This document shows, piece after piece, positions 18,506 to 27,694 of a stretch of 64,000 bases of DNA. Source of the stretch: Pseudomonas gingeri (GTDB lineage Bacteria; Pseudomonadota; Gammaproteobacteria; Pseudomonadales; Pseudomonadaceae); contig NZ_JACAQA010000022.1 of the NCBI RefSeq assembly GCF_013385425.1, positions 97,713-161,712 on the forward strand, written 5' to 3'. Each line of letters begins with the position of its first letter. Positions within the stretch are counted from its first letter, which is position 1. The position numbers and the translations under genes are program-made. A model generated the notes under the pieces. It was given only the letters and a program-made list of their open reading frames with translations, ran no database searches and was not told where the DNA came from.

Positions 18506-21352
18506 TCAGAGATCGTGATGGGCTATGTAAGGGTCCAGATTCTTCGCGTAGATCAATTCGCGCTTCAAATGATCGAGATCGTCAAAGACTTCCGATCCGT
18601 CGTAGCCCAGTGCTGGTGCTTTAAGGCAGAGCTGGTCGGGCATCCCGGCCTTTTGCAGGATCGGGATGACCTTCAATGAGCGGTCCGTTGAGCGATAGAC
18701 CAGCACGGGGCCGTTCTCGACCTGGCCGAACAGAAACATGCCAGGTCGATGGAGTTGAGGATGGGTATCGAGCCTGAGTGTCCCGGGCAGGCCTCCGGGC
18801 GTCCCGGCCACCTGCACCATGCCGATGCTCTTGAGCCGCCATACCAGATCGCCAATGCTGCTGAATCTTTCGCTGTCAGGAATACCGGATCCGGCCGGGG
18901 CAAGGAACTGTCCTTCGCTGGCAATCAATGGGATCTCCGTGTAGGGCCTGTCTTTAGGTTTCTGGACCAGCAGGAAACCCTCGTTGGTGGTTTCAATCAG
19001 GAAGTCCGATGGCTTGTGCAGACACTCCCTGGAGTTGTGCTGGTTGGGGCGCAGGGGGGAGGACTGAATACTGATCTCCAGCTTCAGGTCCGCGCGGACC
19101 TGATGAACCCCATTGGAAAAAAGCGCCACTTCGCCGCTGTCTGGCGTGATCCGTAGCGCCGGCTTCCCCCCCGTGGCGACAGTACGCAGGCCCACCGCGC
19201 CTTGTAATTCGGCCAGACCGGGTATTTGCCTGAGCGTGTTGACATGGATACTTTCCACCAGCGCCAGCCATCGATGCGCACCGTATTGCTGTTGGTCGGC
19301 GCTGATCAGCTTGTGGGCAATATAGTTGAAGGTGGACAAGCGCCTGATGCTCGGACTCCATGCCGGGTCCCGGTTCTGCACGCGCTTCCCATCGGGATAG
19401 CTGATGGCCGTGTCCAGTGCCTGGATCCTGATACCGTGCTGGCGAGCGCCGACCAGCAATTGCCGCAGTGAATACTTGCCCTTCGGATCAATCGAGTCCT
19501 TGCTGTCCTCATTGCGAAGCAGGTTCTTCAGTTCGTCGGGTATCACACCCGTGGTGTGAAAATCGTCCAGAAGCTGCTGGTCGAAGTCTTTCATCAGGTG
19601 CTGTACATAAATCCTTTGCACCTGCAGCTTCGAGAGAACCGGCAGGTTGTCGATCAGCAGTTGCCTCGCCATGGTTGACTTGGCGCCAGCCCCCAGCACC
19701 AGTCCCTGGCTGTTTTCGTAGATTTTTTCAAGGAACTGCGCCGGAGGACTTTCTGCCGGTAACTGCGGCACTGGGCGTTGGCCAGGGATGACCTGGGAGT
19801 GGGAAAAGAAGGCCTGGGCGGTTTTCTCCAGGAGTTCCTTGCGGCGAAAGAATTCGCTGCGGATATTGCGATTGACGCTATTCGTGGCATTGCCGGAGTC
19901 CATTATCGCGACACCCTTTTTTTCGCGGATTTCGGGGTTGAGCAAGTCCCTGAAACGGGGCGAAGCTTCAAACGAGACATTCCAGGGTACTTTTACCGAC
20001 AGTTTCAGGTCGGCGCCGATGAAGTTGGTATGGGTGGTGCTGGAGGCGACCGGCAGCAGCGTTTGTGCCGCGGGCCCGATCACCACATCTTCGACCTGCA
20101 GGCCGATAACGCCTTGGGCCATGGCCAGTCCCGGGGCAATTCCGGAGTGACGGCTATTGGCATGTTTGTTTTCCAGCAGGGCAATCCATTTACCCCCGGC
20201 GCCATTCAGCCGATCGGCGTGGATGACCTGATTGGCATGCTGGACCATCACCCGTCCGTGGTCGAACAGGGCGCGTTCATCTTTCGAGAGTGAGTAGCTC
20301 GCCGCACAATCGAGCGCCTGAACCCGAATACCGTGAGCTTGCGCGGTGCTGACCAGGCGATGGTAATTGTAAAAGCCCGGCGAGGAGCTGCCATACACGG
20401 TGCCCAGTACTCGCAAGTGGGTATCCAGTTGATGGCTCATGATTCCGGTTTTGTGGAAGTGGTCCAGGTGAATCTGCTCGATATCGGTTCTGAGGTGTTC
20501 CAGATAAAGGGTTTTCACGCCTTTTTCAGCCAAGGTGGCCATGTTCTCGATCAGGAAAAGCTTGCTGCCCGGGCTGGTCAGCACTTCGCCGAGGACCAAG
20601 CCTTCGGCGTTTTGATAAAAGGCTTCGATCATTGCGCGAGGGCTGGTGCCACGGCTTGGCTGGGGGCGCGTGGGCGCGGGCGGCAGTGCGCTGTTTCTGA
20701 AGAAAGTGTCGGAATTCGCCAGCAGCCGTGCGCGCAGCTCCACGAGCTTCTTCTTCGTGGCGATTTGCACGAGGGAACTGCTGGTGTTCGACAAGGCTGG
20801 CGCCTGGGCGACAACCAGTCGATGTTCCTCAGGCAGTTGATACTGACGCAAGGCCGTTGCAGCACTGTTTTCTTTCCAGATATCGCTGCCCGCGACCCGG
20901 TACAAGGCCGGGCCCGAGGGTAGGAACTCTTCCCGCGCCTGGGCGCAGTAGGACCTGACGCTTTCGTCATAGCGGACCATGACCACCTGGCCATCTTCGA
21001 GATTGACGAACTTGCGCTGCTGGGCCACGCGAAACCCTTCGCTGTCGGCGGGCGGCAGGCCTTTGGGCGCGGGCCTTGAGTAGGCGCTCAAGGGGCGGCC
21101 CGGCGACAGGCTGTTGGCAACGGGCCCGGTGATGTTGCTGATGGCAATGGGGGCTGCGCCGGGGATTCGTGCGACGGGAGCCACTGCCGGCCTGACGGGC
21201 GGTATGCCCCCGGGTGCGCTCGGCAGCACCGGGGTGCCGGTGGCGGGCAGGCGGTTGCGTATCGCCGGGCTGATTTCGGGGAGTCTGATGGCCGGCAGAT
21301 CGGGTTGTCCGGTGCCGGAGGTGCCGGGGCGAATCGGTGTTCTGGGGGACAT
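18506..21352 (-). CDS. Putative toxin with duplicated EreA/ChaN-like (membrane-targeted effector) domain
   Basis: A 948-residue protein without a recognisable signal peptide. The first 100 residues are Pro/Ala-rich and low in complexity. Two homologous units follow, at about residues 241-425 and 539-725. Unit 1 reads LVLGE (Glu256), then YLEH (Glu285, His286), a QALD strand and a HxN...PGLA..QG motif. Unit 2 repeats the pattern as LVLGA, YVQH, QALD and the same HxN...PGLA tail, so both Glu positions are lost. This resembles the EreA/ChaN/TIKI-like fold found in membrane-targeted effector domains of large bacterial toxins; the assignment is by motif memory and is uncertain. The start at 21352 has an AAGGA site. 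It lies 112 bases downstream of the RTX-like gene, probably co-transcribed. It is not part of the known pyoverdine gene set. Confidence 0.65.
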   Translation of the reverse strand: MSPRTPIRPGTSGTGQPDLPAIRLPEISPAIRNRLPATGTPVLPSAPGGIPPVRPAVAPVARIPGAAPIAISNITGPVANSLSPGRPLSAYSRPAPKGLPPADSEGFRVAQQRKFVNLEDGQVVMVRYDESVRSYCAQAREEFLPSGPALYRVAGSDIWKENSAATALRQYQLPEEHRLVVAQAPALSNTSSSLVQIATKKKLVELRARLLANSDTFFRNSALPPAPTRPQPSRGTSPRAMIEAFYQNAEGLVLGEVLTSPGSKLFLIENMATLAEKGVKTLYLEHLRTDIEQIHLDHFHKTGIMSHQLDTHLRVLGTVYGSSSPGFYNYHRLVSTAQAHGIRVQALDCAASYSLSKDERALFDHGRVMVQHANQVIHADRLNGAGGKWIALLENKHANSRHSGIAPGLAMAQGVIGLQVEDVVIGPAAQTLLPVASSTTHTNFIGADLKLSVKVPWNVSFEASPRFRDLLNPEIREKKGVAIMDSGNATNSVNRNIRSEFFRRKELLEKTAQAFFSHSQVIPGQRPVPQLPAESPPAQFLEKIYENSQGLVLGAGAKSTMARQLLIDNLPVLSKLQVQRIYVQHLMKDFDQQLLDDFHTTGVIPDELKNLLRNEDSKDSIDPKGKYSLRQLLVGARQHGIRIQALDTAISYPDGKRVQNRDPAWSPSIRRLSTFNYIAHKLISADQQQYGAHRWLALVESIHVNTLRQIPGLAELQGAVGLRTVATGGKPALRITPDSGEVALFSNGVHQVRADLKLEISIQSSPLRPNQHNSRECLHKPSDFLIETTNEGFLLVQKPKDRPYTEIPLIASEGQFLAPAGSGIPDSERFSSIGDLVWRLKSIGMVQVAGTPGGLPGTLRLDTHPQLHRPGMFLFGQVENGPVLVYRSTDRSLKVIPILQKAGMPDQLCLKAPALGYDGSEVFDDLDHLKRELIYAKNLDPYIAHHDL

Positions 21353-21410
21353 GACGGAATCCTTTCGTTGATCGTGGTCTCACTGGGGCCGGCCAACGGC
21401 GCGTCTTGCG

Positions 21411-21432
21411 CCGCGGGCAAGCCCGCTCCGGT
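21411..21432 (-). repeat. Single REP element between the toxin-like genes
   Basis: GCCGCGGGCAAGCCCGCTCC is a palindrome-centred Pseudomonas REP of a different class (GCGGGCTTGCCCGCG core) from the GGCTTGCTGGCGAT type seen elsewhere in the window. No inverted partner is visible nearby. Confidence 0.65.
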
Positions 21433-21464
21433 TTTGCTCGTGTAGGCTTGGAAGCCCCGTGCGG

Positions 21465-24400
21465 CTAGCGCGGGGTGTGGATAAACAGGTCCGCGGAGTC
21501 GACGAGGGAGGCCTCGTCGTTGTCGGTGCGCCACTGCCGCGTCAGCGTGTCGTAAGTGATCGCGTCGTAGGCCGCCTGGGAGCGTGTACTTGACGTCGAG
21601 TCGCTGATCACCCTGAGTCCTTTGATCCTGACGCGGTTGCTGGCCAGCTGGTCGTCTGCCTGATGCTGTTCGATACAGCGCTTTATGGCGTCCAGATCGG
21701 CATGGGCGCGGGCATCCAGTTCCTGCAGCAACAGCTGGTCGAAGATCCGGTCCACCTCATACCGGGCGCCGGATGTCACGACGATGTAGATCAGGTCCAT
21801 CGGTTGCGCGGGATCGTCGTGGGTCGGCAGCAGGAAGCGGATATTGCCGACCCATAGCTGCTGGGGGGCGATCCTGATATCGCCGGGCGTTACGATCTGC
21901 GCGCTTGCCTGGGTATGGATGTACCAGGTCGACGCATTGGTGATTTTCGCCAGGGCTCCCGGCGTCGACAGGTGGATGGTCGCGCCGGAGCAGGGATAGA
22001 GTTCATAGGTTGAACTCATTCCCTCCAGGGTGTAGATCGTCGAGGCGCCGCCGGCTTTGAAGTCGACGCGCTGCGGATGGTCCTTCAGCAAGGCGCTCTG
22101 GCTTTCCGGCGAACGGAACAGGCAGTTGCCGGTACGCCTGCGTAATGAGGCACGGCCATCGATGCTCCTGATGCCCGGGTTGCGGCTGTCGTCGAGATAG
22201 CTGGCGGTTGGCGCGCCGACCTGGTACGAACTGCCATCGCGCAGCACCAGGACAATCCCATGGTTCAGGTCGAACCCCGTGGTATGCAAAGCGGCACCGA
22301 CATCGGTCGCTTTGCCCGCGCCTTCGACCACCCAGTCCTTGAGCGTCAGTTGTGTCTGGTCGTCGAACCGCAGGCTCAGGCTGGCCTCGCTGTAGCTCAG
22401 GTAGTTGAAGGCACCGATCCTCTTCGATTGCACCTGGTAACGCGTGCTGACCTGCTCGATCTCAGCGCTGTCGTAGTCGAGGAACAGCGTGGTTGAGGGG
22501 CGCGTGTCGTCGGGTGTGACCTGGAAGGTCGTGTGCAGGGTCTGCCTGGCGATGAAGTAGCCGTTCGTCGAGGCTCCGGGAAGCCTGTACTCGCCGCCAT
22601 TGACGGGCTGCGGGGCTGGCGGGAGTTTCCCGAGGACCAATACCGTTACCCGGATATCATGGTCGTCGGTGCCTTCCAGGGTGGCCGGCAGATCGGGTTT
22701 GAGGGTGTGGCCTTCCTGGGTGACAAACAACAACAGGTCATTTTGCAGTTGCCGCCCGCCGTCGTGCCTGTAGACATCCCGGATGGTCAACTGGTGACTG
22801 GGCAGCACGCCATTTTCGTCCCGCAACGAGGTGACAACCAGCGCGGTGTCAACGATGCGCCAGCTCTGGATACGCTCCATGGGCCAGTCCAGTTCGATGG
22901 TACTGGGTTCACCGCCGTCCTCGTCGAGGATCACGGTTCTTCCCGCAGGGGTAATCCGGTAGTGGTCCTTGCCGGCTCCTCCAGCGACCCTGCTCTGGGT
23001 ACCCTTGAGTATGAAGTGGTCGTCGCCGTCACCGCCGCTCGCCTGGTCGTCCGAGCCCTGCAGGGTGATGTGATTGGCCTGCGAGTTACCGTTCACGCGA
23101 CTGCTGCCACCGGCAAGGGTCTCGACATGCTCGATGGAGTCCAGCGTGGCATAGGCGACCGGGTTGAGGTCAGCGGCGTTGCGCCGCAAACCCAAGGTGC
23201 CGCTGTCCAGGTCAACCGCGTGGCCGACGAACCGGAAGCTATTGCGAGATGGGACCTGCCCTTGCAGCGACAGCGTATCCTGGCCGCCTCCACCCTGTAG
23301 CGCACTGATGGCGGGCACGCTGGGGGCGGTCAGGGTGGCCTGGGCCTGGAACAGAAAGGCGTCATCCTGATCGCCGCCGGTCAGGGTCTTTTTACCGGTC
23401 GAAAAGGCAAAGTAATTGGGTTTGCCGGGCACGCCGATGACCCGGTCGTTGCCGCCGCCCAATTGCCAGAGCAGGCCCTTTTTTTCCCCCGGCGTTCCGC
23501 TGACCAGACCCGGGATTTGCCCCAGGCCCTTTGCGGCATCGATGACATCGTCGCCTTCGCGGACCACCGGCGTATTGACGGTCGTATAGGGTTGTTCCTC
23601 GCCCTCATCCCAGCGCGCTGCCCAGTGTTTGACGGGCTCCAGCTCAACGTGGAAGTTGCCGTTCACCACCCCCGCGAGGGTTTCCTTCATTTCCACGTCG
23701 AGGAGCGCCCTGGCGCGGGTTTCCAGGGCCTTGCCATAGTCGACCCGGGTGCGCTCGACCAGGTAGCGGTCCATGACCTCCTGGTCCAGCGCCTGCCCGG
23801 TAAAGGCGAACCAGCCCGAACGCCAGCGCTCGTTGACGCTCAGCTCGATATAGTCGTCGATATCGTCGACCTGGCGCACGGCGCTGTAGATCTTCGCACC
23901 GACGATCAACACCGCGCAGGCGACGAGACCGAGCGGGCCGGCGGAGCTGAAGCCGGCGGCGGCGGCCGCGCCGAGGGCCAGCGACAAGGTGGCGCTGGCA
24001 ATGCTGAACCCGGCGGTGACGTAATGGTCCATGGCCTCCTTGCCGCTGGCCTTGGCGGCATTGTTGAACGCCACCACGGCACTGTGGATATCGAACGGCA
24101 GGGTCAGCACATTGCCCAGCAGGCCGGCACTGCGGCTGACCAGCAGGCCGGCGGAGGTGGCGCGAAAGCCCTGGAAAATCCTGCCGCCCTGGCTGAGCAG
24201 GGCCTCCCCGGTTTTCCGCAAGCCGCGCTCGACCAACACCGACGTCAGCTCGGCGCCAATACTGCCGGCATTCACGGCCGCCTCGGTGACGTCGCGCTTT
24301 TTCAGCGCTTCACGGATGCCGACCAGGCCGCTGTAGATCCCGTAGGCCTGCATGCCGGATCCCGCCGTGAGCATGCTGCGGCTCTTGGCGGTATCGATCC

Positions 24401-24935
24401 AGCTCGGAAGGCTGAAGGTGACATATTTGTGCGTGAGAATTTGCAGGTTCTGCAAGCGCACCAGCAACTGATTGAGATGCTTCATCAGGTTGGCGGCCAG
24501 CGCCGGTTTTTCTGTCCCGAGCAAGGGCGGGGCCTGCAGGGAACGTTGCGAGCCTATTTCAAACAGCACGTCGATCGGGCGCTGATGGGTGTCGTCCCCG
24601 GTCTCCAGATGCCGTTGCAGTTTATCCGGATCGAACTGCAAATCATCCACCAGGGCCCGGCCGCTGCCCTGGAGTTGCGGGGCGGCACTGTCGAGGGCGC
24701 GTCCGCCGAGCCTGGCGCCCATGTCGTAGAGTTCCACGCGACTGATGACAAAGCTGTCCAGGGTCACCGGTCCCAGGCGCGCGTCCAGTTCGGCGAGGCC
24801 GGCCCGGCCCCTGGCCGGTGAGGGAACGGGGCTGGTGGAAGGCTTCCTGACGGCAGGGTTTGCCACAAGGTCCGAGATGACAATGCCATCGACCGGCCTG
24901 GCGACCCGATCATTCCTGCTGAGTGTGTTGGCCAT
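21465..24935 (-). CDS. Putative pore-forming/RTX-like toxin protein
   Basis: An 1156-residue protein, no signal peptide. Residues 1-180 are mainly helical and hydrophilic. Residues about 185-350 form a long hydrophobic, Ala/Gly-rich region (for example SIASATLSLALGAAAAAGFS and GLVACAVLIVGAKIYSAV) that recalls the TcdA/TcdB-type pore or translocation region. Residues about 492-662 hold scattered RTX-like Ca-binding motifs (GGGNDRV, TGGDQDDAF, SGGDGDDHF, AGGAGKDHY). The rest is rich in predicted beta structure. Family membership was not checked by search. The ATG at 24935 has an AAGGA ribosome site. No PvdS box was found in the 141-base upstream region, which also separates it from fpvF. It may deliver or act with the effector-like protein encoded next. 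Confidence 0.6.
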   Translation of the reverse strand: MANTLSRNDRVARPVDGIVISDLVANPAVRKPSTSPVPSPARGRAGLAELDARLGPVTLDSFVISRVELYDMGARLGGRALDSAAPQLQGSGRALVDDLQFDPDKLQRHLETGDDTHQRPIDVLFEIGSQRSLQAPPLLGTEKPALAANLMKHLNQLLVRLQNLQILTHKYVTFSLPSWIDTAKSRSMLTAGSGMQAYGIYSGLVGIREALKKRDVTEAAVNAGSIGAELTSVLVERGLRKTGEALLSQGGRIFQGFRATSAGLLVSRSAGLLGNVLTLPFDIHSAVVAFNNAAKASGKEAMDHYVTAGFSIASATLSLALGAAAAAGFSSAGPLGLVACAVLIVGAKIYSAVRQVDDIDDYIELSVNERWRSGWFAFTGQALDQEVMDRYLVERTRVDYGKALETRARALLDVEMKETLAGVVNGNFHVELEPVKHWAARWDEGEEQPYTTVNTPVVREGDDVIDAAKGLGQIPGLVSGTPGEKKGLLWQLGGGNDRVIGVPGKPNYFAFSTGKKTLTGGDQDDAFLFQAQATLTAPSVPAISALQGGGGQDTLSLQGQVPSRNSFRFVGHAVDLDSGTLGLRRNAADLNPVAYATLDSIEHVETLAGGSSRVNGNSQANHITLQGSDDQASGGDGDDHFILKGTQSRVAGGAGKDHYRITPAGRTVILDEDGGEPSTIELDWPMERIQSWRIVDTALVVTSLRDENGVLPSHQLTIRDVYRHDGGRQLQNDLLLFVTQEGHTLKPDLPATLEGTDDHDIRVTVLVLGKLPPAPQPVNGGEYRLPGASTNGYFIARQTLHTTFQVTPDDTRPSTTLFLDYDSAEIEQVSTRYQVQSKRIGAFNYLSYSEASLSLRFDDQTQLTLKDWVVEGAGKATDVGAALHTTGFDLNHGIVLVLRDGSSYQVGAPTASYLDDSRNPGIRSIDGRASLRRRTGNCLFRSPESQSALLKDHPQRVDFKAGGASTIYTLEGMSSTYELYPCSGATIHLSTPGALAKITNASTWYIHTQASAQIVTPGDIRIAPQQLWVGNIRFLLPTHDDPAQPMDLIYIVVTSGARYEVDRIFDQLLLQELDARAHADLDAIKRCIEQHQADDQLASNRVRIKGLRVISDSTSSTRSQAAYDAITYDTLTRQWRTDNDEASLVDSADLFIHTPR

Positions 24936-25076
24936 GGATAAATCCTTTTATCGTGAGTTTTGAGGAACCGCACGAAGGAGTATCTCCAGGGGTGTTTTTG
25001 CGCTTGAGGTATCTGTTTATGGTTTCAGCCTGTCCTTGTCGGGGATGAGCGGAATTTGCAGCGGGACAACGCTTGT

Positions 25077-26039
25077 CTATAAGGGAGCCAGTTTCTCCAG
25101 GACTTGCGTGATCGAGTCTTCAAGCCCGGTCAGCGGGTCGGCGTTCTCGTTCTCGAGCACCAGCAGCGTACTGCCGGCCTGACTGATCGCCGACTTCACG
25201 GCCTGCGGAGGCTGACGGTGATCCAGCACCAGTTTCACCTCGGCGTCCTTGAGGGTTGCGCTCAGCTTGGCCAGGGCTTCGGGCGTCCATTGCTCGTCGG
25301 CCCGGGCATCGACCTGGATCAGCTCCAGGTTGAGTCCGCCCAGCAGGTAGTTGAAGCGCTCGGAGAGGCTGAACACGCTCAGGTTGTCGGCTTTGGCCAG
25401 TCGCGCTTCGCTGTCGGCGCTGAGTTTGAGCAGGCGCTGCTTGAGGGTCGCCAGGTTGCTTTCGATCTTCGGCTTGGCCTCGGGGGCCAGGCGCACCAGG
25501 TCGGCGGCGATCACATCGGCCATCCGTCCCAGGTTGTTGCTCGACAGCCAGGGCTGGCTGTTCAGACCGTCCACGCCGTTGCCCGGCTGCACCGCGATAC
25601 CCGCCAGGCCGCCGTCCACCGGACGGGCCGCATCCACCTCGACGATTCGCACATTGTTGCGCCGGGCCATGGGGTAGAGCGGGTCCTCGGGCCACAGCGA
25701 ACGCAGCCCGATCACCGCGTCGGCATTGCTCGCCAGCTTCTGCAGGGCCGGGGCCCCGCGACCGCTGAAATAGGCGCTCTGGCGACTGCCCGGCAGGTTG
25801 GCATCGGCGGCCCGTTGCAGTTCCACGTCGGTGTCCTTGAGCAGGATTTCGCCCAGGCCGTAGGTGATCGGCAGGCTGGCGAGAATGCGCACCGGTTTGG
25901 CCGTGCTGCTGGCATGCAACGCCACAGTGCCCAGGCCGTGATTGGCGGTGATCTGCAGAGGCGCCTGGTTGGCGAACGACGCTACGCTGTACAGGCTACT
26001 CAGGGTAAGGGCGAGTGCCAGGGGACGAAAAACAGGCAT
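25077..26039 (-). CDS. fpvF: Periplasmic substrate-binding protein FpvF
   Basis: A 320-residue periplasmic binding protein of the metal ABC transporter (cluster A-I, ZnuA/TroA-like) family, with a signal peptide ending near SFA-NQA (about residue 24). In P. aeruginosa FpvF binds the ferri-pyoverdine or the siderophore during iron release, together with FpvC. It is the last gene of the fpv operon, and its ATG follows the fpvE stop without a gap (TAA-ATG). Having two binding proteins for one ABC transporter, FpvC and FpvF, is a feature of this system. Confidence 0.88.
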   Translation of the reverse strand: MPVFRPLALALTLSSLYSVASFANQAPLQITANHGLGTVALHASSTAKPVRILASLPITYGLGEILLKDTDVELQRAADANLPGSRQSAYFSGRGAPALQKLASNADAVIGLRSLWPEDPLYPMARRNNVRIVEVDAARPVDGGLAGIAVQPGNGVDGLNSQPWLSSNNLGRMADVIAADLVRLAPEAKPKIESNLATLKQRLLKLSADSEARLAKADNLSVFSLSERFNYLLGGLNLELIQVDARADEQWTPEALAKLSATLKDAEVKLVLDHRQPPQAVKSAISQAGSTLLVLENENADPLTGLEDSITQVLEKLAPL

Positions 26040-26939
26040 TTATCCAATATTCCCTTTGAGGCTGGGCACGGTGCCACGGGCGAGCGCCGCGAGGGCGAAG
26101 GCGATACCGGCCATCAGGATGATCGCCGCGCCGGACGGCACGGGCAGGTCGAACAGGATCGGCAACAGGATGCCGCAGAGCGTGCTGACGGTGGCAATCG
26201 CCACCGAAATCCAGAAGAACCCCTTGAGCGATTGGCTGAGCAGGCGCGCGGCGGCGGCCGGAATCACCAGCAGGGCGCCCACCAGGATTGCGCCGATGAC
26301 TTTTACCGCCGCCACGGTGATCAGCGTCACCAGCACCACGAACAGGTAGTCGAGGGTTTTCACCGCGACACCGCGCACCGCCGCCAGTTGCGGGTTGAAA
26401 CTGGCCAGCATGATGCGGTTGTACAACGGCAGGCTCAGGCCCATCACCAGGCTGCCGACAATCAGCAGCACCAGCAGGTCGTCGCCGTTGACCGTCAGCA
26501 CCGAACCGAACAGCACGTTTTCCAGGATATGCACGTTGATCTTGCCGGCCAGCACCAGCAGCAGGCTGGCACCGAGGGCCAGGGACACCGAGAGAAACAC
26601 CCCGATCAGGGTATCCGGCGCCAGGCCGGTGCGGTTGCGCAGGTAGTTGAGCAGCACGCCGAACAGCAGGCAGTAGCCGAACAGGCTGCCGTAGGGGCCG
26701 GTGTAGGGTTCGCCGAGCAGGATGCCGATGGCCACGCCGGTCAGGGCCGCGTGGCCCACGGCTTCGGAAAAGAACGCGAAGCGCTTGACCACCACCAGGG
26801 TGCCGAGGCCGCCCAGCACCGGGCCAATCAACAGCCCGGCGATCAGGGCATTGACTACAAAACCGTAAGCCAGTGCCGCCGGCAGGAAACCGGACGAGGC
26901 CCAGCCCTGGATCATCAGGCGAAAAGCTTCATAAGTCAT
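26040..26939 (-). CDS. fpvE: ABC transporter permease FpvE
   Basis: A 299-residue inner-membrane permease of the ABC-3 (metal-type) family with about eight or nine hydrophobic helices; the family-typical GLxGTLVVVKRFAFFSEAVGHAALTGVAIG region is near residues 43-72. It forms the channel of the FpvCDEF iron-import complex. Its start overlaps the fpvD stop (ATGA), so the two are translationally coupled. Confidence 0.9.
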   Translation of the reverse strand: MTYEAFRLMIQGWASSGFLPAALAYGFVVNALIAGLLIGPVLGGLGTLVVVKRFAFFSEAVGHAALTGVAIGILLGEPYTGPYGSLFGYCLLFGVLLNYLRNRTGLAPDTLIGVFLSVSLALGASLLLVLAGKINVHILENVLFGSVLTVNGDDLLVLLIVGSLVMGLSLPLYNRIMLASFNPQLAAVRGVAVKTLDYLFVVLVTLITVAAVKVIGAILVGALLVIPAAAARLLSQSLKGFFWISVAIATVSTLCGILLPILFDLPVPSGAAIILMAGIAFALAALARGTVPSLKGNIG

Positions 26940-27694
26940 GGCCGGGTCTCCTCGTTGAGGCTACGCGGATGGGTGGAGAACAGGCTCAGCAGGCGGTCCG
27001 GGGTCAGGGCCTCGGCCGGCGAGGCATCGAACAGGATGCGGCGATTGAGGCCGGTGACCCGGTCGGCCAGGCGCTTGACCGCTTCCAGGTCATGTTCGAT
27101 CCACAACACGGTGATGCCGGCGCGACGCCAGTCGAGCAGCAAGCGCTCGAAAACCTGGATGCCGGCTTCGTCCAGGGCTGACATCGGTTCGTCGAGCACC
27201 AGCAGTTGTGGCGCCGGTATCAGGCCCTGGGCCAGCAATACCCGCTGCCGTTCGCCACCGGACAAGGCGCCCATGCGGCGCTTGCGTTTGTCCTGCATGC
27301 CGACCCGTTCCAGGGCCTCGCCAATCGCTCCGGCGAAATGCCGGGACAGTCCGAGGAAAGCCGGACGGCGCTGGCACATGGCGGCCATGAAATCGTCGAC
27401 GGTCATCGGCAGACCGCGGTCGAACTCCAGGGCCTGGGGCACATAGCCGATGATCCCGGGAGCCTCGGGCCATTCCAGGCTCAGGCGTCCCTGGTGGGGC
27501 ATCTGCCCGAGCAGGGTCTTGATCAGCGAGCTCTTGCCGCCACCGTTGGGCCCGACCAGGGCGTGCACATGACCGGGGCGAACCTGGAAGCTGACCTGAT
27601 CGAGAATGGTGGTGTTGCCCAGCACCAGATCGATGCTGTCGAACTTCAACGTCGGGCCGATGGCCCGGACGACCAACCGTTCGGCGGCGGTCAT
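26936..27694 (-). CDS. fpvD: ABC transporter ATP-binding protein FpvD
   Basis: A 252-residue ATPase powering import of iron released from pyoverdine in the periplasm. Walker A is GPNGGGKS (residues 48-55), the signature is LSGGERQR, Walker B is LLVLDEP with a D-loop SALD, and the switch His is in WIEHD. Start and stop overlap fpvC and fpvE by ATGA, giving a compact fpvCDE set. Confidence 0.92.
   Translation of the reverse strand: MTAAERLVVRAIGPTLKFDSIDLVLGNTTILDQVSFQVRPGHVHALVGPNGGGKSSLIKTLLGQMPHQGRLSLEWPEAPGIIGYVPQALEFDRGLPMTVDDFMAAMCQRRPAFLGLSRHFAGAIGEALERVGMQDKRKRRMGALSGGERQRVLLAQGLIPAPQLLVLDEPMSALDEAGIQVFERLLLDWRRAGITVLWIEHDLEAVKRLADRVTGLNRRILFDASPAEALTPDRLLSLFSTHPRSLNEETRP

Noticed and set aside
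24936..25076. PvdS box upstream of the toxin-like gene pair
   Set aside because: No CGT with TAAAT-like sequence 16-17 bases away was found on the minus strand, so iron-starvation control by PvdS is not supported from sequence.
25104..27446. Plus-strand 780-residue open frame across fpvF, fpvE and fpvD
   Set aside because: It is antisense to three well-supported ABC transporter genes, has His/Gln-rich low-complexity sequence, and no start context.
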